Numbered from the stretch's first letter, positions 48,152-56,362 are shown. The stretch: DNA of 64,000 bases from Agromyces sp. SYSU T00194 (GCF_040496035.1 NZ_JBEPJZ010000001.1:186001-250000); one strand, 5' to 3'. Program-made: numbers and translations. Notes: generated by a model from the letters alone, not told the origin.

Positions 48152-49055
48152 CACCGTTCCCTCGAAGCGCCCCGAGAAGACGACCGGGCTGCACGTCGGC
48201 GATCCCGCGCCGGGCGTGAAGAAGGTCGATCCGATCCTCGTCGCCGACAGCGTCAAGCGCACCTTCGGCGGTCTCACGGCCGTCGACGTCGACCACGTCG
48301 AGATCCCCCGCAACGCGATCACGGCCCTCATCGGGCCGAACGGTGCGGGCAAGACCACGTTCTTCAACCTGCTCACCGGCTTCGACCGGCCCGACACCGG
48401 CAAGTGGGAGTTCGACGGGCGTCCCCTCGCGCACGTGCCGGCCTACCGGGTCGCGCGCATGGGGCTCATCCGCACCTTCCAGCTGACCAAGTCGCTCGGC
48501 CTGCTGACCGTCATGGACAACATGAAGCTCGGCGCCAAGGGACAGTCGGGCGAGAACATCTTCCGGGCGCTCCTGCCGTTCCTGTGGCGCGGCGAGGAGC
48601 AGGCGAACGAGGAGAAGGCGCTCGACCTCCTCACCCGGTTCAAGCTCGACGCGAAGAAGGACGACTACGCGGCGAGCCTCTCCGGCGGCCAGCGCAAGCT
48701 CCTCGAGATGGCGCGGGCGCTCATGAGCGACCCGACGCTCGTCATGCTCGACGAGCCGATGGCGGGCGTGAACCCGGCGCTGACCCAGTCGCTGCTCGAC
48801 CACATCCTCGACCTCAAGGCCGAGGGCATGACGGTGCTCTTCGTCGAGCACGACATGCACATGGTGCGTCACATCGCGGACTGGGTCATCGTCATGGCCG
48901 AGGGCCGCGTGGTCGCCGAGGGCGACCCGCACGAGGTCATGCAGGACCCCGCCGTGATCGACGCCTACCTGGGCAGCCACCACGACAGCGACCTCGGCGA
49001 GACCGAGTCCGAGCACGTCACGGCGATGAAGGAGCTCATCGATGACGAACAGTGA
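48141..49055 (+). CDS. livG: branched-chain amino acid ABC ATPase LivG
   Basis: 304 residues from a TTG start (AAGGAG 7 nt upstream), inside the end of livM. Walker A LIGPNGAGKTTFFNLLTG, LIRTFQLTKSLGLLTVMDN, signature SLSGGQRKLLEMARAL, Walker B LVMLDEPMAGVNPAL, H-loop VEHDMHMV. An extra 30-residue N-terminal and acidic C-terminal tail make it longer than the usual 255-260 residues. Confidence 0.93.
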   Translation: MSSDTVPSKRPEKTTGLHVGDPAPGVKKVDPILVADSVKRTFGGLTAVDVDHVEIPRNAITALIGPNGAGKTTFFNLLTGFDRPDTGKWEFDGRPLAHVPAYRVARMGLIRTFQLTKSLGLLTVMDNMKLGAKGQSGENIFRALLPFLWRGEEQANEEKALDLLTRFKLDAKKDDYAASLSGGQRKLLEMARALMSDPTLVMLDEPMAGVNPALTQSLLDHILDLKAEGMTVLFVEHDMHMVRHIADWVIVMAEGRVVAEGDPHEVMQDPAVIDAYLGSHHDSDLGETESEHVTAMKELIDDEQ

Positions 49056-49812
49056 ACCCAGCAGCACCCCGGTCCTCGAGCCCGAGGGCGAGATGGTCGT
49101 CGACGTGCGCGGCGTCACGGCCGGGTACCTCCCCGGTGTGAACATCCTCAACGACTGCTCGCTCCAGGCCCGCGACGGCGAGCTCATCGGCATCATCGGG
49201 CCGAACGGCGCGGGCAAGTCCACGCTGCTGAAGTCGATCTTCGGCCTCGTGAAGGTGCGCGACGGCGGCATCTTCCTGCGCGGCGAGGAGATCACCAACC
49301 TCAAGGCGAACAAGCTCGTCGCCAAGGGCGTGGGCTTCGTGCCGCAGACGAACAACGTGTTCCCGACGCTGACCATCCAGGAGAACCTCGAGATGGGCGT
49401 CTTCCAGCGCCCGAAGGACCTGAAGCACCGGCTCGAGTTCGTGGTCGACATCTTCCCCGAGCTCGGCAAGCGCCTCTCGCAGCGCGCGGGCTCGCTCTCG
49501 GGCGGTGAGCGACAGATGGTCGCCATGTCGCGCGCGCTGATGATGGGGCCGCACGTCCTGCTGCTCGACGAGCCGTCGGCCGGCCTCTCCCCCGTGCGCC
49601 AGGACGAGGCCTTCCTGCGCGTCAAGGAGATCAACCGCGCCGGCGTCACGACGATCATGGTCGAGCAGAACGCACGTCGCTGCCTGCAGATCTGCGACCG
49701 CGGCTACGTGCTCGACCAGGGGCACGACGCCTACACGGGCACCGGCCGCGAGCTGCTGAACGACCCGAAGGTCATCGGGCTGTACCTCGGCACGCTGGGC
49801 CAGGAGGAGTAG
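49042..49812 (+). CDS. livF: branched-chain amino acid ABC ATPase LivF
   Basis: 256 residues; AAGGAG 7 nt before ATG, overlapping livG by 14 bp. Walker A IIGPNGAGKSTLLKSIFG, LivF-specific GVGFVPQTNNVFPTLTIQENL, signature SLSGGERQMVAMSRAL, Walker B LLLDEPSAGLSP and MVEQNARRCL. Last gene of livHMGF, followed by a strong terminator. Confidence 0.95.
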   Translation: MTNSEPSSTPVLEPEGEMVVDVRGVTAGYLPGVNILNDCSLQARDGELIGIIGPNGAGKSTLLKSIFGLVKVRDGGIFLRGEEITNLKANKLVAKGVGFVPQTNNVFPTLTIQENLEMGVFQRPKDLKHRLEFVVDIFPELGKRLSQRAGSLSGGERQMVAMSRALMMGPHVLLLDEPSAGLSPVRQDEAFLRVKEINRAGVTTIMVEQNARRCLQICDRGYVLDQGHDAYTGTGRELLNDPKVIGLYLGTLGQEE

Positions 49813-49832
49813 CCGCCGCACGCCGACACGTC

Positions 49833-49873
49833 CACGACGGGGGCGGATGCCACGGGCATCCGCCCCCGTCGTG
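49833..49873 (+). terminator. very strong terminator after livF
   Basis: A perfect 19-bp stem with 3-nt loop ACG, 20 bp past the livF stop. Each arm contains one copy of the dispersed octamer CGGATGCC/GGCATCCG. Confidence 0.9.
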
Positions 49874-49930
49874 TCACGTCCGGGCGGGCGACCGTGCGGG
49901 GCCACGGCCACCGCGCAGGGCGGCCCGCGT

Positions 49931-50035
49931 GTGCCTGCGTCTGTGCGCCTGCGTGCGTGCGTGCCTGCGTGCCTACGCGCCTGCGCGCCTGCGTGCCTAC
50001 GTGCCTACGTGCCTACGTGCGCCTGCGTGCGCCTG
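49931..50035. repeat. degenerate 8-bp tandem repeat array GCCTRCGT
   Basis: About ten to thirteen units of 8 bp (GCCTGCGT, GCCTACGT and variants) run through 105 bp of the livF-livJ gap. An 8-bp period does not keep reading frame, so this is not coding. Its reverse complement resembles the 15-bp array at 50259-50348. Confidence 0.8.
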
Positions 50036-50258
50036 ATCAGCTGCGCGGGGCGCGGCAACGGTCGCACCGTCGCAGCATGTCCGACGCTCTTCAGGAGCCT
50101 CCCGCCGCGCGCTGTGGATTCCGTCGCCGCCGAGCGGCCAGGTGCACGATCAGTGCGCCCGGCCGGCCTGATCCGGCATGATGCGCCGCGGGCCGCTCCT
50201 GGGTTCCTGAATACGGAAACCCACGCGCGCGGGGCAGCGGGACACGGAGGCACGGTGG

Positions 50259-50348
50259 GCGCAGGCACACGTGGCGCAGGCGCACGTGGCGCAGGCACAC
50301 GTGGCGCAAGCGCACGTGGCGCAAGCACACGTGGCGCAGGCACACGAG
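50259..50348. repeat. six tandem 15-bp repeats GCGCAGGCACACGTG
   Basis: Six consecutive 15-bp units, differing only at a few positions (A/G, C/A). Frames stay open on both strands because 15 is a multiple of three, but no start, ribosome site or family supports a gene. Together with the array at 49931-50035 it could form a long imperfect GC-rich stem around a 220-bp spacer. Confidence 0.85.
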
Positions 50349-50489
50349 TGCGCAGGATCCGATCGTGGACACCCGGCGCACGGCAGCGCGCAGCCCCGCC
50401 CGTACGGCGATCGCGGCACCGAGGTCGGACGCCCGAGCTCGGGGCCGCGACGCTCACGAAGCGGCGGAGCGGGATGCGCCCGGGAACGA

Positions 50490-50521
50490 CGATGGGCCCC
50501 GGCCGAAGCCGGGGCCCATCG
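50490..50521 (-). terminator. terminator after livJ
   Basis: Perfect 14-bp stem CGATGGGCCCCGGC / GCCGGGGCCCATCG with a CGAA tetraloop, 22 bp past the livJ stop on the reverse strand. Confidence 0.85.
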
Positions 50522-50542
50522 CCTACGCGTCAGCTGCGGAGA

Positions 50543-51850
50543 CTATCCGTCGCCGATGCGCTCGTAGGTGCCGTCGGCACCGTACTGGAAGATACCGATG
50601 GTCGCCTCGGTCGGGTCGCCGTTCTCGTCGAACGTGACCGGGCCCGACGGACCGTCGTAGTCGACCTGCTCGCCGTCGGCGAGCAGCGCAGCGGCGTCGG
50701 CGAAGGTCGTGACCTTCTCGCCCACGCCCGCGATGCCGCCCGAGACCTGCTGGAGGTACTCGGCGATGTCGGCGCCGTCGGTGCTGTTGGCCGCGTAGGC
50801 CGCGAGCGCCAGCAGGATGACCGCGTCGTACGACTCGGCGGCGTAGCTGAAGTCGGTCAGCGAGTCGTCGATCGTCAGCAGGTTGTCGGTGAAGTCACCG
50901 AGGGTGGCGGTGTCGAGACCGGGAAGGGTGCCCTTGGCGCCCTCGACCAGACCCGGCGCGAAGTCCGCGCTGTAGTCGGCCAGGTTGCCGTCGACGAAGT
51001 ACAGCTTGTCGCCGGGGAAGCCCTCGCCCACGAGCGCCGGGGTGATGATCTTCGCCTGGTCGAACGTGATCAGCGCGATCGCGTCCGGGTTGGCGGCGGT
51101 CACGCCGGCGATCTGCGAGTCGAAGTTCGAGTCGCCCTCGTTGAAGAGCTCCTCGGCGACGACCTCGCCGCCGGCAGCCTCGAACGCGGTCTTGGTGAAC
51201 TCCGCGAGGCCGGTGCCGTACGGGTCGTTCAGCACGATCATGCCGAGCGTCGCGTTGCCGTCCGACGCGATCAGGTTGCCGAGCACCTCGCCCTGGAGCG
51301 TGTCCGACGGAGCGGTGCGCCAGTACAGGTTGTCGTCGTCGTAGTCGGTGAAGTCGGCCGACGTGTTGGCCGGCGAGAACTGCACGACGCCGGCGGCGAC
51401 GATCTGGTCGATGACGGTCTTCGAGACACCCGACGAGGCGGCGCCGACGATGCCCGAGACGTCCTGCGAGAGGAGGTCGGTCACCGAGACGGTCGCGGTG
51501 TCGGTGGTGGTGTCACCCGAGTCGCGGTAGACGACGTCGACGGTGATGCCGAGGTCGGCCTCGTTGATCTCCTGCGCGGCGAGGGCCACACCGGCCTCCT
51601 CGGGCGGGCCGAGGAAGGCGAGGGCACCACTCTGCGGGAGGATCGTGCCGATCTTCAGCGTGAGGTCACGCTCGCCGGGTTCGATCGGGTTTGCGTCGCC
51701 GGAGGCGGCCGCATCTTCGGACTCGGTCGGCTCGGACGTATCACCCGTGCTGCACGCGGTGAGGAGGAGGGCGGACACACCCGCAAGGGCGATCCCCGTC
51801 CAGGCCGCGCGAGCCGAGCGCTTGGCCGAGGCCTTCGCGATTACGCTCAT
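50543..51850 (-). CDS. livJ: branched-chain amino acid ABC substrate-binding lipoprotein
   Basis: 435 residues, AGGAG before ATG. Lipobox LTAC (Cys33), acidic linker, then a type I periplasmic-binding fold: LKIGTILPQSGALAFLGPPEEAGVALAAQEIN, VGAASSGVSKTVIDQIV, SPANTSADFTDYDDDNLYWRTAPSD, AESYDAVILLALA. Serves the livHMGF importer, but is coded on the opposite strand, end to end with it, under its own promoter. This permits far higher expression than the membrane parts. Confidence 0.93.
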   Translation of the reverse strand: MSVIAKASAKRSARAAWTGIALAGVSALLLTACSTGDTSEPTESEDAAASGDANPIEPGERDLTLKIGTILPQSGALAFLGPPEEAGVALAAQEINEADLGITVDVVYRDSGDTTTDTATVSVTDLLSQDVSGIVGAASSGVSKTVIDQIVAAGVVQFSPANTSADFTDYDDDNLYWRTAPSDTLQGEVLGNLIASDGNATLGMIVLNDPYGTGLAEFTKTAFEAAGGEVVAEELFNEGDSNFDSQIAGVTAANPDAIALITFDQAKIITPALVGEGFPGDKLYFVDGNLADYSADFAPGLVEGAKGTLPGLDTATLGDFTDNLLTIDDSLTDFSYAAESYDAVILLALAAYAANSTDGADIAEYLQQVSGGIAGVGEKVTTFADAAALLADGEQVDYDGPSGPVTFDENGDPTEATIGIFQYGADGTYERIGDG

Positions 51851-51912
51851 GATGCTCCTAGGGACTGTTAGGACACTGGTTGGAACGGCACCCGCGAGGA
51901 TGCCGTGCGTTC

Positions 51913-51942
51913 ACAGTAGTCAGGCCCGTGAGACGGGAACAA
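51913..51942 (-). promoter_or_regulatory. predicted livJ promoter
   Basis: Reverse strand TTGTTC (51942-51937), 18-bp spacer, TACTGT (51918-51913). The leader to the ATG at 51850 is about 55-60 nt. Confidence 0.55.
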
Positions 51943-51962
51943 GTCAGGGCGATCACAACCAT

Positions 51963-51984
51963 GTAACGCCGCCTGAATCGTTAC
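51963..51984. promoter_or_regulatory. inverted repeat GTAACG-N10-CGTTAC upstream of livJ
   Basis: Perfect 6-bp arms separated by one helical turn, 20 bp upstream of the predicted livJ -35. The placement suits an activator or a repressor such as a nitrogen or Leu-responsive regulator; identity unknown. Confidence 0.5.
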
Positions 51985-52059
51985 GTGGGCGTCATAATCC
52001 CGCTCGCACGACGTGTTTCCTGCGTTCCGGGCACGCTCCCACGCAACGATCGTGAGCCC

Positions 52060-53064
52060 TCAGATGGGGCCCACGGGCGCTTCCGGGGCGTCCCGGTCAT
52101 CGGAAGCGGAAAGGGCCCTCCGGGCCGCCCTGCCGCGCCCTGCGGCCCGCGCGAGGTCCGCCAGCAGCAGTGCGATGGCGAGCCAGACCAGCGCGAACCC
52201 GACCCATCGCTCGGCCGGCATGGGCTCGCCGAGCACGGCGACCCCGACGATGAACTGGATCACCGGCGCGAGGTACTGGATGAAGCCCATCGACACGAGG
52301 GGAAGGCGGCGCGCCCCTGCCGCGAACGCGAGGAGCGGCACCGCGGTGACCGCGCCGGCGCACAGGAGGAGCACGGCGTGCGCCGGTCCCGCAGCGCCGA
52401 GCGTGAGGCCCGACGTCGCGGCGACGACCACCAGCTGCACGATCGCCACCGGGGTGAGCCACGCGGTCTCCAGCGTCAGTCCGGCGACCGCGTCGACCCG
52501 ATCGCCGACGCGCTTCTTGATCAACCCGTAGCAGCCGAACGAGAAGGCGAGCGCGAGGGCGATCCAGGGCAGGCCGCCGTGCGCCACCGTGAGCACGAGC
52601 ACCGCCGCGAACGAGATGCCGACCGCGATCCACTGCAACGGGCGGAGCCGCTCTCGCAGCACCAGCACGCCGAGGAAGACCGTCACGATCGGGTTGATGA
52701 AGTAGCCGAGCGACGCCTCGACGACCTGGCCGGTCGCGGTCGCGTAGACGTAGGTCTGCCAGTTGACGTAGATGAGCGCGCCGGCGGCACCCATGGTGAG
52801 CAGCACGCGCCGATCGCGTGCGAGCGCGAGCAACGGCCGCCAGGTGCGCGCGACGGTGAGCAGGAGCGCGCAGAACACGAGCGAGAGCAGCACGCGCCAG
52901 GCGACGATCTCGAACGGGCCGGTCGGCGCGAGCGCGAGGAAGTACAGCGGCAGGATGCCCCAGAGCCCGTAGGCCGCGAACGCGAACGCGAACCCGGCAC
53001 GGCGCGTGCCCGCGGGGACGCCGGCTGCCGGCACGGGCGGCGGGCGCCGCGAGGAGTCGGTCAC
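52060..53064 (-). CDS. rarD: EamA-family transporter RarD
   Basis: 334 residues from a GTG. Ten helices in the drug/metabolite transporter fold; RarD-type segments AAYGLWGILPLYFLAL, FEIVAWRVLLSLVF, YVNWQTYVYATATGQVVEASLGYFINP, and MGFIQYLAPVIQFIVGVAVLGE. Substrate not firmly known for the family. A TAGCAT box 6 nt before the GTG indicates a leaderless mRNA. Confidence 0.92.
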   Translation of the reverse strand: MTDSSRRPPPVPAAGVPAGTRRAGFAFAFAAYGLWGILPLYFLALAPTGPFEIVAWRVLLSLVFCALLLTVARTWRPLLALARDRRVLLTMGAAGALIYVNWQTYVYATATGQVVEASLGYFINPIVTVFLGVLVLRERLRPLQWIAVGISFAAVLVLTVAHGGLPWIALALAFSFGCYGLIKKRVGDRVDAVAGLTLETAWLTPVAIVQLVVVAATSGLTLGAAGPAHAVLLLCAGAVTAVPLLAFAAGARRLPLVSMGFIQYLAPVIQFIVGVAVLGEPMPAERWVGFALVWLAIALLLADLARAAGRGRAARRALSASDDRDAPEAPVGPI

Positions 53065-53070
53065 CGCTCG

Positions 53071-53076
53071 ATGCTA
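53071..53076 (-). promoter_or_regulatory. leaderless -10 box (TAGCAT) of rarD
   Basis: TAGCAT ends 6 nt before the rarD GTG at 53064. Confidence 0.5.
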
Positions 53077-53102
53077 CGCCGCCGCGGACGGCGGGACGAC
53101 GA

Positions 53103-53133
53103 ACGGCCCGGCCGCGCGATGCGACCGGGCCGT
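53103..53133 (-). terminator. terminator after groES
   Basis: 9-bp stem ACGGCCCGG / CCGGGCCGT, one mismatch, three further pairs, 5-nt loop; starts 19 bp past the groES stop. Confidence 0.7.
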
Positions 53134-53152
53134 CCGGGTGGAGCGGATGCGA

Positions 53153-53449
53153 CTAGCGGACGACGACCGCGAGGACGTCGCGGGCCGACAGCACCAGGTA
53201 GTCCTGGCCGCCGAACTTGACCTCGGTTCCGCCGTACTTCGAGTAGATCACCTTGTCGCCGACTGCGACGTCGAGCGGGACGCGGTTGCCGTTGTCGTCG
53301 ATGCGACCCGGGCCCACTGCGACGACCTCGCCCTCCTGGGGCTTCTCCTTCGCGGTGTCCGGGATGACGAGACCCGAAGCGGTGGTCTGCTCCGCCTCGA
53401 CCTGCTGGATGACGATGCGATCCTCGAGCGGCTTGATGGAGACCGACAC
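53153..53449 (-). CDS. groES: co-chaperonin GroES
   Basis: 98 residues, the standard length. [36 protein letters not shown] contains the mobile loop that binds Gro[17 protein letters not shown] and the C-terminal ARDVLAVV follow. groEL is not next to it, which is common in Microbacteriaceae. Expression is controlled by two CIRCE operators and a clear sigma-A-type promoter directly upstream. Confidence 0.98.
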   Translation of the reverse strand: MSVSIKPLEDRIVIQQVEAEQTTASGLVIPDTAKEKPQEGEVVAVGPGRIDDNGNRVPLDVAVGDKVIYSKYGGTEVKFGGQDYLVLSARDVLAVVVR

Positions 53450-53482
53450 GGTTGACCTCTTTCTTGAAGAAACGAAGACTGT

Positions 53483-53509
53483 TTAGCACTCGCAGACTGA
53501 GAGTGCTAC
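53483..53509 (-). promoter_or_regulatory. CIRCE operator 1 (HrcA site) of groES
   Basis: TTAGCACTC-N9-GAGTGCTAC, one base short of the consensus TTAGCACTC-N9-GAGTGCTAA. It covers the predicted transcription start. Confidence 0.93.
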
Positions 53510-53513
53510 GTCG

Positions 53514-53542
53514 AGTCTAGGGGTCTGTTGGCACTCGTGCAA
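53514..53542 (-). promoter_or_regulatory. groES promoter
   Basis: Reverse strand TTGCAC (53542-53537), 17-bp spacer, TAGACT (53519-53514). The -35 lies inside the upstream CIRCE and the start site in the downstream one, so HrcA would block the promoter twice. Confidence 0.8.
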
Positions 53543-53554
53543 CGTGAGTGCCAA
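53528..53554 (-). promoter_or_regulatory. CIRCE operator 2 (HrcA site), perfectly palindromic variant
   Basis: TTGGCACTC-N9-GAGTGCCAA; arms extend to TGTTGGCACTC / GAGTGCCAACA with perfect symmetry. It differs from consensus by A-to-G in both arms. Confidence 0.9.
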
Positions 53555-53605
53555 CAGGGTTGCGGATGCCGCCGGGCGGGCACGGACCGGCCGCCGCGCC
53601 GGTGC

Positions 53606-53611
53606 TAGCGT
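53606..53611 (+). promoter_or_regulatory. leaderless -10 box (TAGCGT) of the THUMP-like gene
   Basis: TAGCGT ends 6 nt before ATG 53618. Confidence 0.5.
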
Positions 53612-53617
53612 GGCGGG

Positions 53618-54802
53618 ATGGATCGCGCCGAGCTGGTCGAGCTGCTGAGCCCCGAGGGCCTCCGGCTGCTCGACTCGCTCCCCCGCTGGACGGGTCGCGA
53701 CCAGGTCGTGTCGACCGTCAGCCGGCTCCGCAGGGAGGGTCACTCACCGGGGGTCGTCGCGGCGGCGCTCACGCAGTCGCGCCTGCGCGCCCGCGCCGAG
53801 GCGAAGTTCGGCCCGTTCGCCGAGCGCATGCTGTTCACCGAGGCCGGGCTCGAGCAGGCCACCCGGCTCCGCGTCGCCGCGCTCCACGCGGGGCGGTTCG
53901 ACGCCGCCGGCCTCCGTCGCATCGCCGACCTCGGCTGCGGCATCGGCGGCGACGCGCTCGCCATGGCCGCGATCGACCTCGAGGTGACCGCGGTCGAGGC
54001 CGACGAGGTCACCGCGGCGATCGCCGCCTACAACCTCACGCCGTTCGCGCAGGCGCGGGTGGTGCATGCCGACGCGGCATCCGTGCCCCTCGACGACGTC
54101 GACGCCGCCTGGCTCGACCCCGCCCGCCGACGGGTCGAGCAGGGCACCACGACCCGGCTCTCCGAAGCCGACTACTCGCCGAGCCTCGACACCGTCTTCG
54201 CCATCGCGGAGCGCATGCCGGTCGGCGTGAAGCTCGGGCCGGGCACCGACCGCGACGTGATCCCCGACGACGCGGAGGCCCAGTGGGTCTCGGTCGACGG
54301 CGACCTCGTCGAGATGGTGCTCTGGACCGGCGTGCTCGCCCGCGACGGCGTGCGCCGCGCCGCGCTCGTGCTCCGCGACGACGGCGCGCACGAGATGACG
54401 GCTGCGGCCGACAGCGCCGACGAGGAGACGGGGCCGCTCGGGGCGGTCGTGTACGAACCCGACCCGGCGGTCATCCGCTCGCGGCTCATCGGCGACCTGG
54501 CCCGCAGGCTCGGCGCGCGCATGGTCGGCGACGGCATCGCCTACCTCACCGCCGACGAGCTCACGGTGACCCCGTTCGCGACCGCGTTCCGGGTGCTCGA
54601 GCAATTGCCGCCCGACGAGGACGACCTCCGGCGCGCGCTGAGGCAGCGCGACATCGGGGTGCTCGAGATCAAGAAGCGCGGCGTCGACGTCGACCCGGCG
54701 GCGCTGCGGAAGCGGCTGAAGCTGCGCGGCGACCGCAGCGCGACGGTCATCCTGACCCGCGCGCAGGGGCGCCACGTCGCGCTGCTGGCGGAGCGCGCCT
54801 GA
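53618..54802 (+). CDS. class I SAM-dependent methyltransferase, THUMP-like domain
   Basis: 394 residues. Central Rossmann methyltransferase with the SAM loop IADLGCGIGGDALAMA (about 105-120) and AAWLDPARRR, a DPxR-type motif where RNA/DNA methylases have DPPY. The C-terminal part (RDIGVLEIKKRGVDVDPAALRKRLKL) is the THUMP-like domain. Found across actinobacteria; target (probably an RNA) unknown. Leaderless start. Confidence 0.88.
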   Translation: MDRAELVELLSPEGLRLLDSLPRWTGRDQVVSTVSRLRREGHSPGVVAAALTQSRLRARAEAKFGPFAERMLFTEAGLEQATRLRVAALHAGRFDAAGLRRIADLGCGIGGDALAMAAIDLEVTAVEADEVTAAIAAYNLTPFAQARVVHADAASVPLDDVDAAWLDPARRRVEQGTTTRLSEADYSPSLDTVFAIAERMPVGVKLGPGTDRDVIPDDAEAQWVSVDGDLVEMVLWTGVLARDGVRRAALVLRDDGAHEMTAAADSADEETGPLGAVVYEPDPAVIRSRLIGDLARRLGARMVGDGIAYLTADELTVTPFATAFRVLEQLPPDEDDLRRALRQRDIGVLEIKKRGVDVDPAALRKRLKLRGDRSATVILTRAQGRHVALLAERA

Positions 54803-54856
54803 GCGCTGCCGGCGATACCCGCATCTTGAGCCCGGCCGCACGGACCGGCGACCGGG

Positions 54857-55324
54857 TCAGCCGATCGCGCCGAGCACGTTGACGTAGTAGACGATCCAGA
54901 TGGACGAGAACAGGGTGCCGAGCGCGCCCGTGACGATGCCGACCCAGGAGCGCGACTCGTCGCCCGCGCCGCGGCGCACCCCGAGCACGCCGAAGACGAT
55001 CGCGGCGATCGACAGCGGCACCGCCCAGCCGACGAACAACGCGGCCAGCAGCCCCAGGATGCCGCTGACCGAGGCGACGGTGCCGTAGAGCGAACGCTCG
55101 ACGACCTCCTCCTCGGCGGCGTGCTCGTCGAGCTCGGCGTCCCAGTCGCGGTGGACGACCAGCAGCTCGGCCGTCGGGAGCTTCGCGAGCTGCCCGGTGT
55201 CCATGGGCACCTCGTACTCGCGCTGCACGGCGAGGTCCGCGGGCAGCGACTCCCCCGACGACGCGCGTCGCCCGGCCGCAGGATCCCCCGGCGGCCGGGC
55301 GACGGACTCGTCGTCGGGGAGCAT
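54857..55324 (-). CDS. DUF4190-type membrane protein (1 of 3)
   Basis: 155 residues from ATG 55324. A 75-residue acidic N-terminal cytosolic region (TAELLVVHRDWDAELDEH) precedes two or three membrane segments (SGILGLLAALFVGWAVPLS, AIVFGVLGVRRGAGDESRSW, ALGTLFSSIWIVYYV). The Gly-rich helix pair is that of DUF4190. It lies 8 bp after the second paralogue, in the same operon. Function unknown. Confidence 0.75.
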   Translation of the reverse strand: MLPDDESVARPPGDPAAGRRASSGESLPADLAVQREYEVPMDTGQLAKLPTAELLVVHRDWDAELDEHAAEEEVVERSLYGTVASVSGILGLLAALFVGWAVPLSIAAIVFGVLGVRRGAGDESRSWVGIVTGALGTLFSSIWIVYYVNVLGAIG

Positions 55325-55332
55325 CGCGCCGA

Positions 55333-55995
55333 TCAGTAGTACAGGTAGGGGTCGGACGTGAAGATGGCCACCCACCCGATGATCGACAGGATGCCGATCG
55401 CGATGCCGACGAACCCGAGGATGATGCCCGCGAGCGCCATGCCCTTGCCGTTCGGCTCCTTGCGCCGGCCCAGGAAGCCGAGCACCACCGCCGCGGCGGG
55501 GATGAACAGCTGCAGGATGCCGCCGACGATCGGGATCCAGACCACGAGGATCGACCCGACGACGCCCAGGATGCCCGCGACGAGCGAGAGGATCGACAGC
55601 ACGGCGGGCGGAGCCGCGGGTGCCGACGGCGCGCTCGCGGAGGGGCCGTACGACGCCGTCGCGGACGGACCGTAGGACGCACTCGTTCCGCTCGGCCCGT
55701 AGGCCGGCGGGACGGGCGGCGGAGGCGAGGACGCCGCGGGCGGCGCGACGGGCGGGCCCGGCGGCGCCGGCGGTGCCGTGGGCGTCTCCGGCGGTGCCGT
55801 GGGCGTCTCGGGCGCGCCGGGCGAGGGCACGACGGGCTCGGCCGGCGTCGGCGCGAGCGGCTCCTCGGGGGCCGGCGGCGCCGGCTCCTCGGGGTTGGGT
55901 GCGACGGGCTCGGCGGGCGTCGGGACGTCGGGCTCGCCGGGGGCCGGCGTCTCGGGCTCGTCGGGCTGGTCGGCCGGTACCTTCGGATCGGTCAT
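55333..55995 (-). CDS. DUF4190-type membrane protein with long Pro/Glu/Ala-rich N-terminus (2 of 3)
   Basis: 220 residues. Residues 1-130 are a low-complexity PxEP/TPAEP and then YGPSA-repeat region, probably extended and cytoplasmic. Three helices follow (SILSLVAGILGVVGSILVVW, IFIPAAAVVLGFLGRRK, ALAGIILGFVGIAIGILSII). No enzyme motif. Likely a scaffold or stress-linked membrane protein. Confidence 0.75.
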   Translation of the reverse strand: MTDPKVPADQPDEPETPAPGEPDVPTPAEPVAPNPEEPAPPAPEEPLAPTPAEPVVPSPGAPETPTAPPETPTAPPAPPGPPVAPPAASSPPPPVPPAYGPSGTSASYGPSATASYGPSASAPSAPAAPPAVLSILSLVAGILGVVGSILVVWIPIVGGILQLFIPAAAVVLGFLGRRKEPNGKGMALAGIILGFVGIAIGILSIIGWVAIFTSDPYLYY

Positions 55996-56035
55996 GGTGC
56001 GCTCCTCGGGTGCGTCGGTTCCGTCGTGCGAGGGA

Positions 56036-56362
56036 TCAGTAGTTCAGGTTGCCGGAGCTGGCGGCGATCCCGAAGATGACGACCCAGAAGAGGAGGACGA
56101 TAAGGCCGATCACCAGGCCGACGTAGCCGATGACGAGGCCGGCGATCGCGAGGCCGCGGCCCTGCTCGCCCGTCTTCTTGATCTGGCTGAGGGCGATGTG
56201 CCCGGTGATGATCGCCACGAGCGAGATGAAGAACGCCGACACGAGCGAGACGATCGCGAGGACGTTCGTCTTCGGCGTGCTGCTCGGCGCGGCGGCGTAC
56301 TGGCCCGACGGGGCGGGCGCTGCGGAGTAGTCGGGCTGCTGGGGAGTGTTGGGATCGGTCAC
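56036..56362 (-). CDS. DUF4190-type membrane protein (3 of 3)
   Basis: 108 residues from a GTG with GGAGG 8 nt upstream. Short Pro/Ser-rich start, then VLAIVSLVSAFFISLVAIITGHIALSQIKKTGEQGRGLAIAGLVIGYVGLVIGLIV, a clear DUF4190 domain. First of three tandem paralogues; the others follow within 40 and 8 bp. Confidence 0.85.
   Translation of the reverse strand: MTDPNTPQQPDYSAAPAPSGQYAAAPSSTPKTNVLAIVSLVSAFFISLVAIITGHIALSQIKKTGEQGRGLAIAGLVIGYVGLVIGLIVLLFWVVIFGIAASSGNLNY

Larger units (their letters stand above)
49874..50489. other. gene-free island between the livF and livJ terminators
   Basis: About 0.6 kb lies between two strong terminators facing each other. Apart from the two repeat arrays I see no supported gene, tRNA or promoter. 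The middle part (50037-50258) is ordinary GC-rich sequence with a short AT-richer patch near 50200. Confidence 0.6.

Noticed and set aside
49931..50348. CRISPR array
   Set aside because: Units of 8 and 15 bp are contiguous, with no unique spacers and no cas genes.
50005..50457. Repeat-containing frames of about 90-150 codons (PAPR-like or CLRHV-like) in the livF-livJ gap
   Set aside because: All frames stay open through 15-bp repeats. No start signal or family; composition differs from neighbouring genes.
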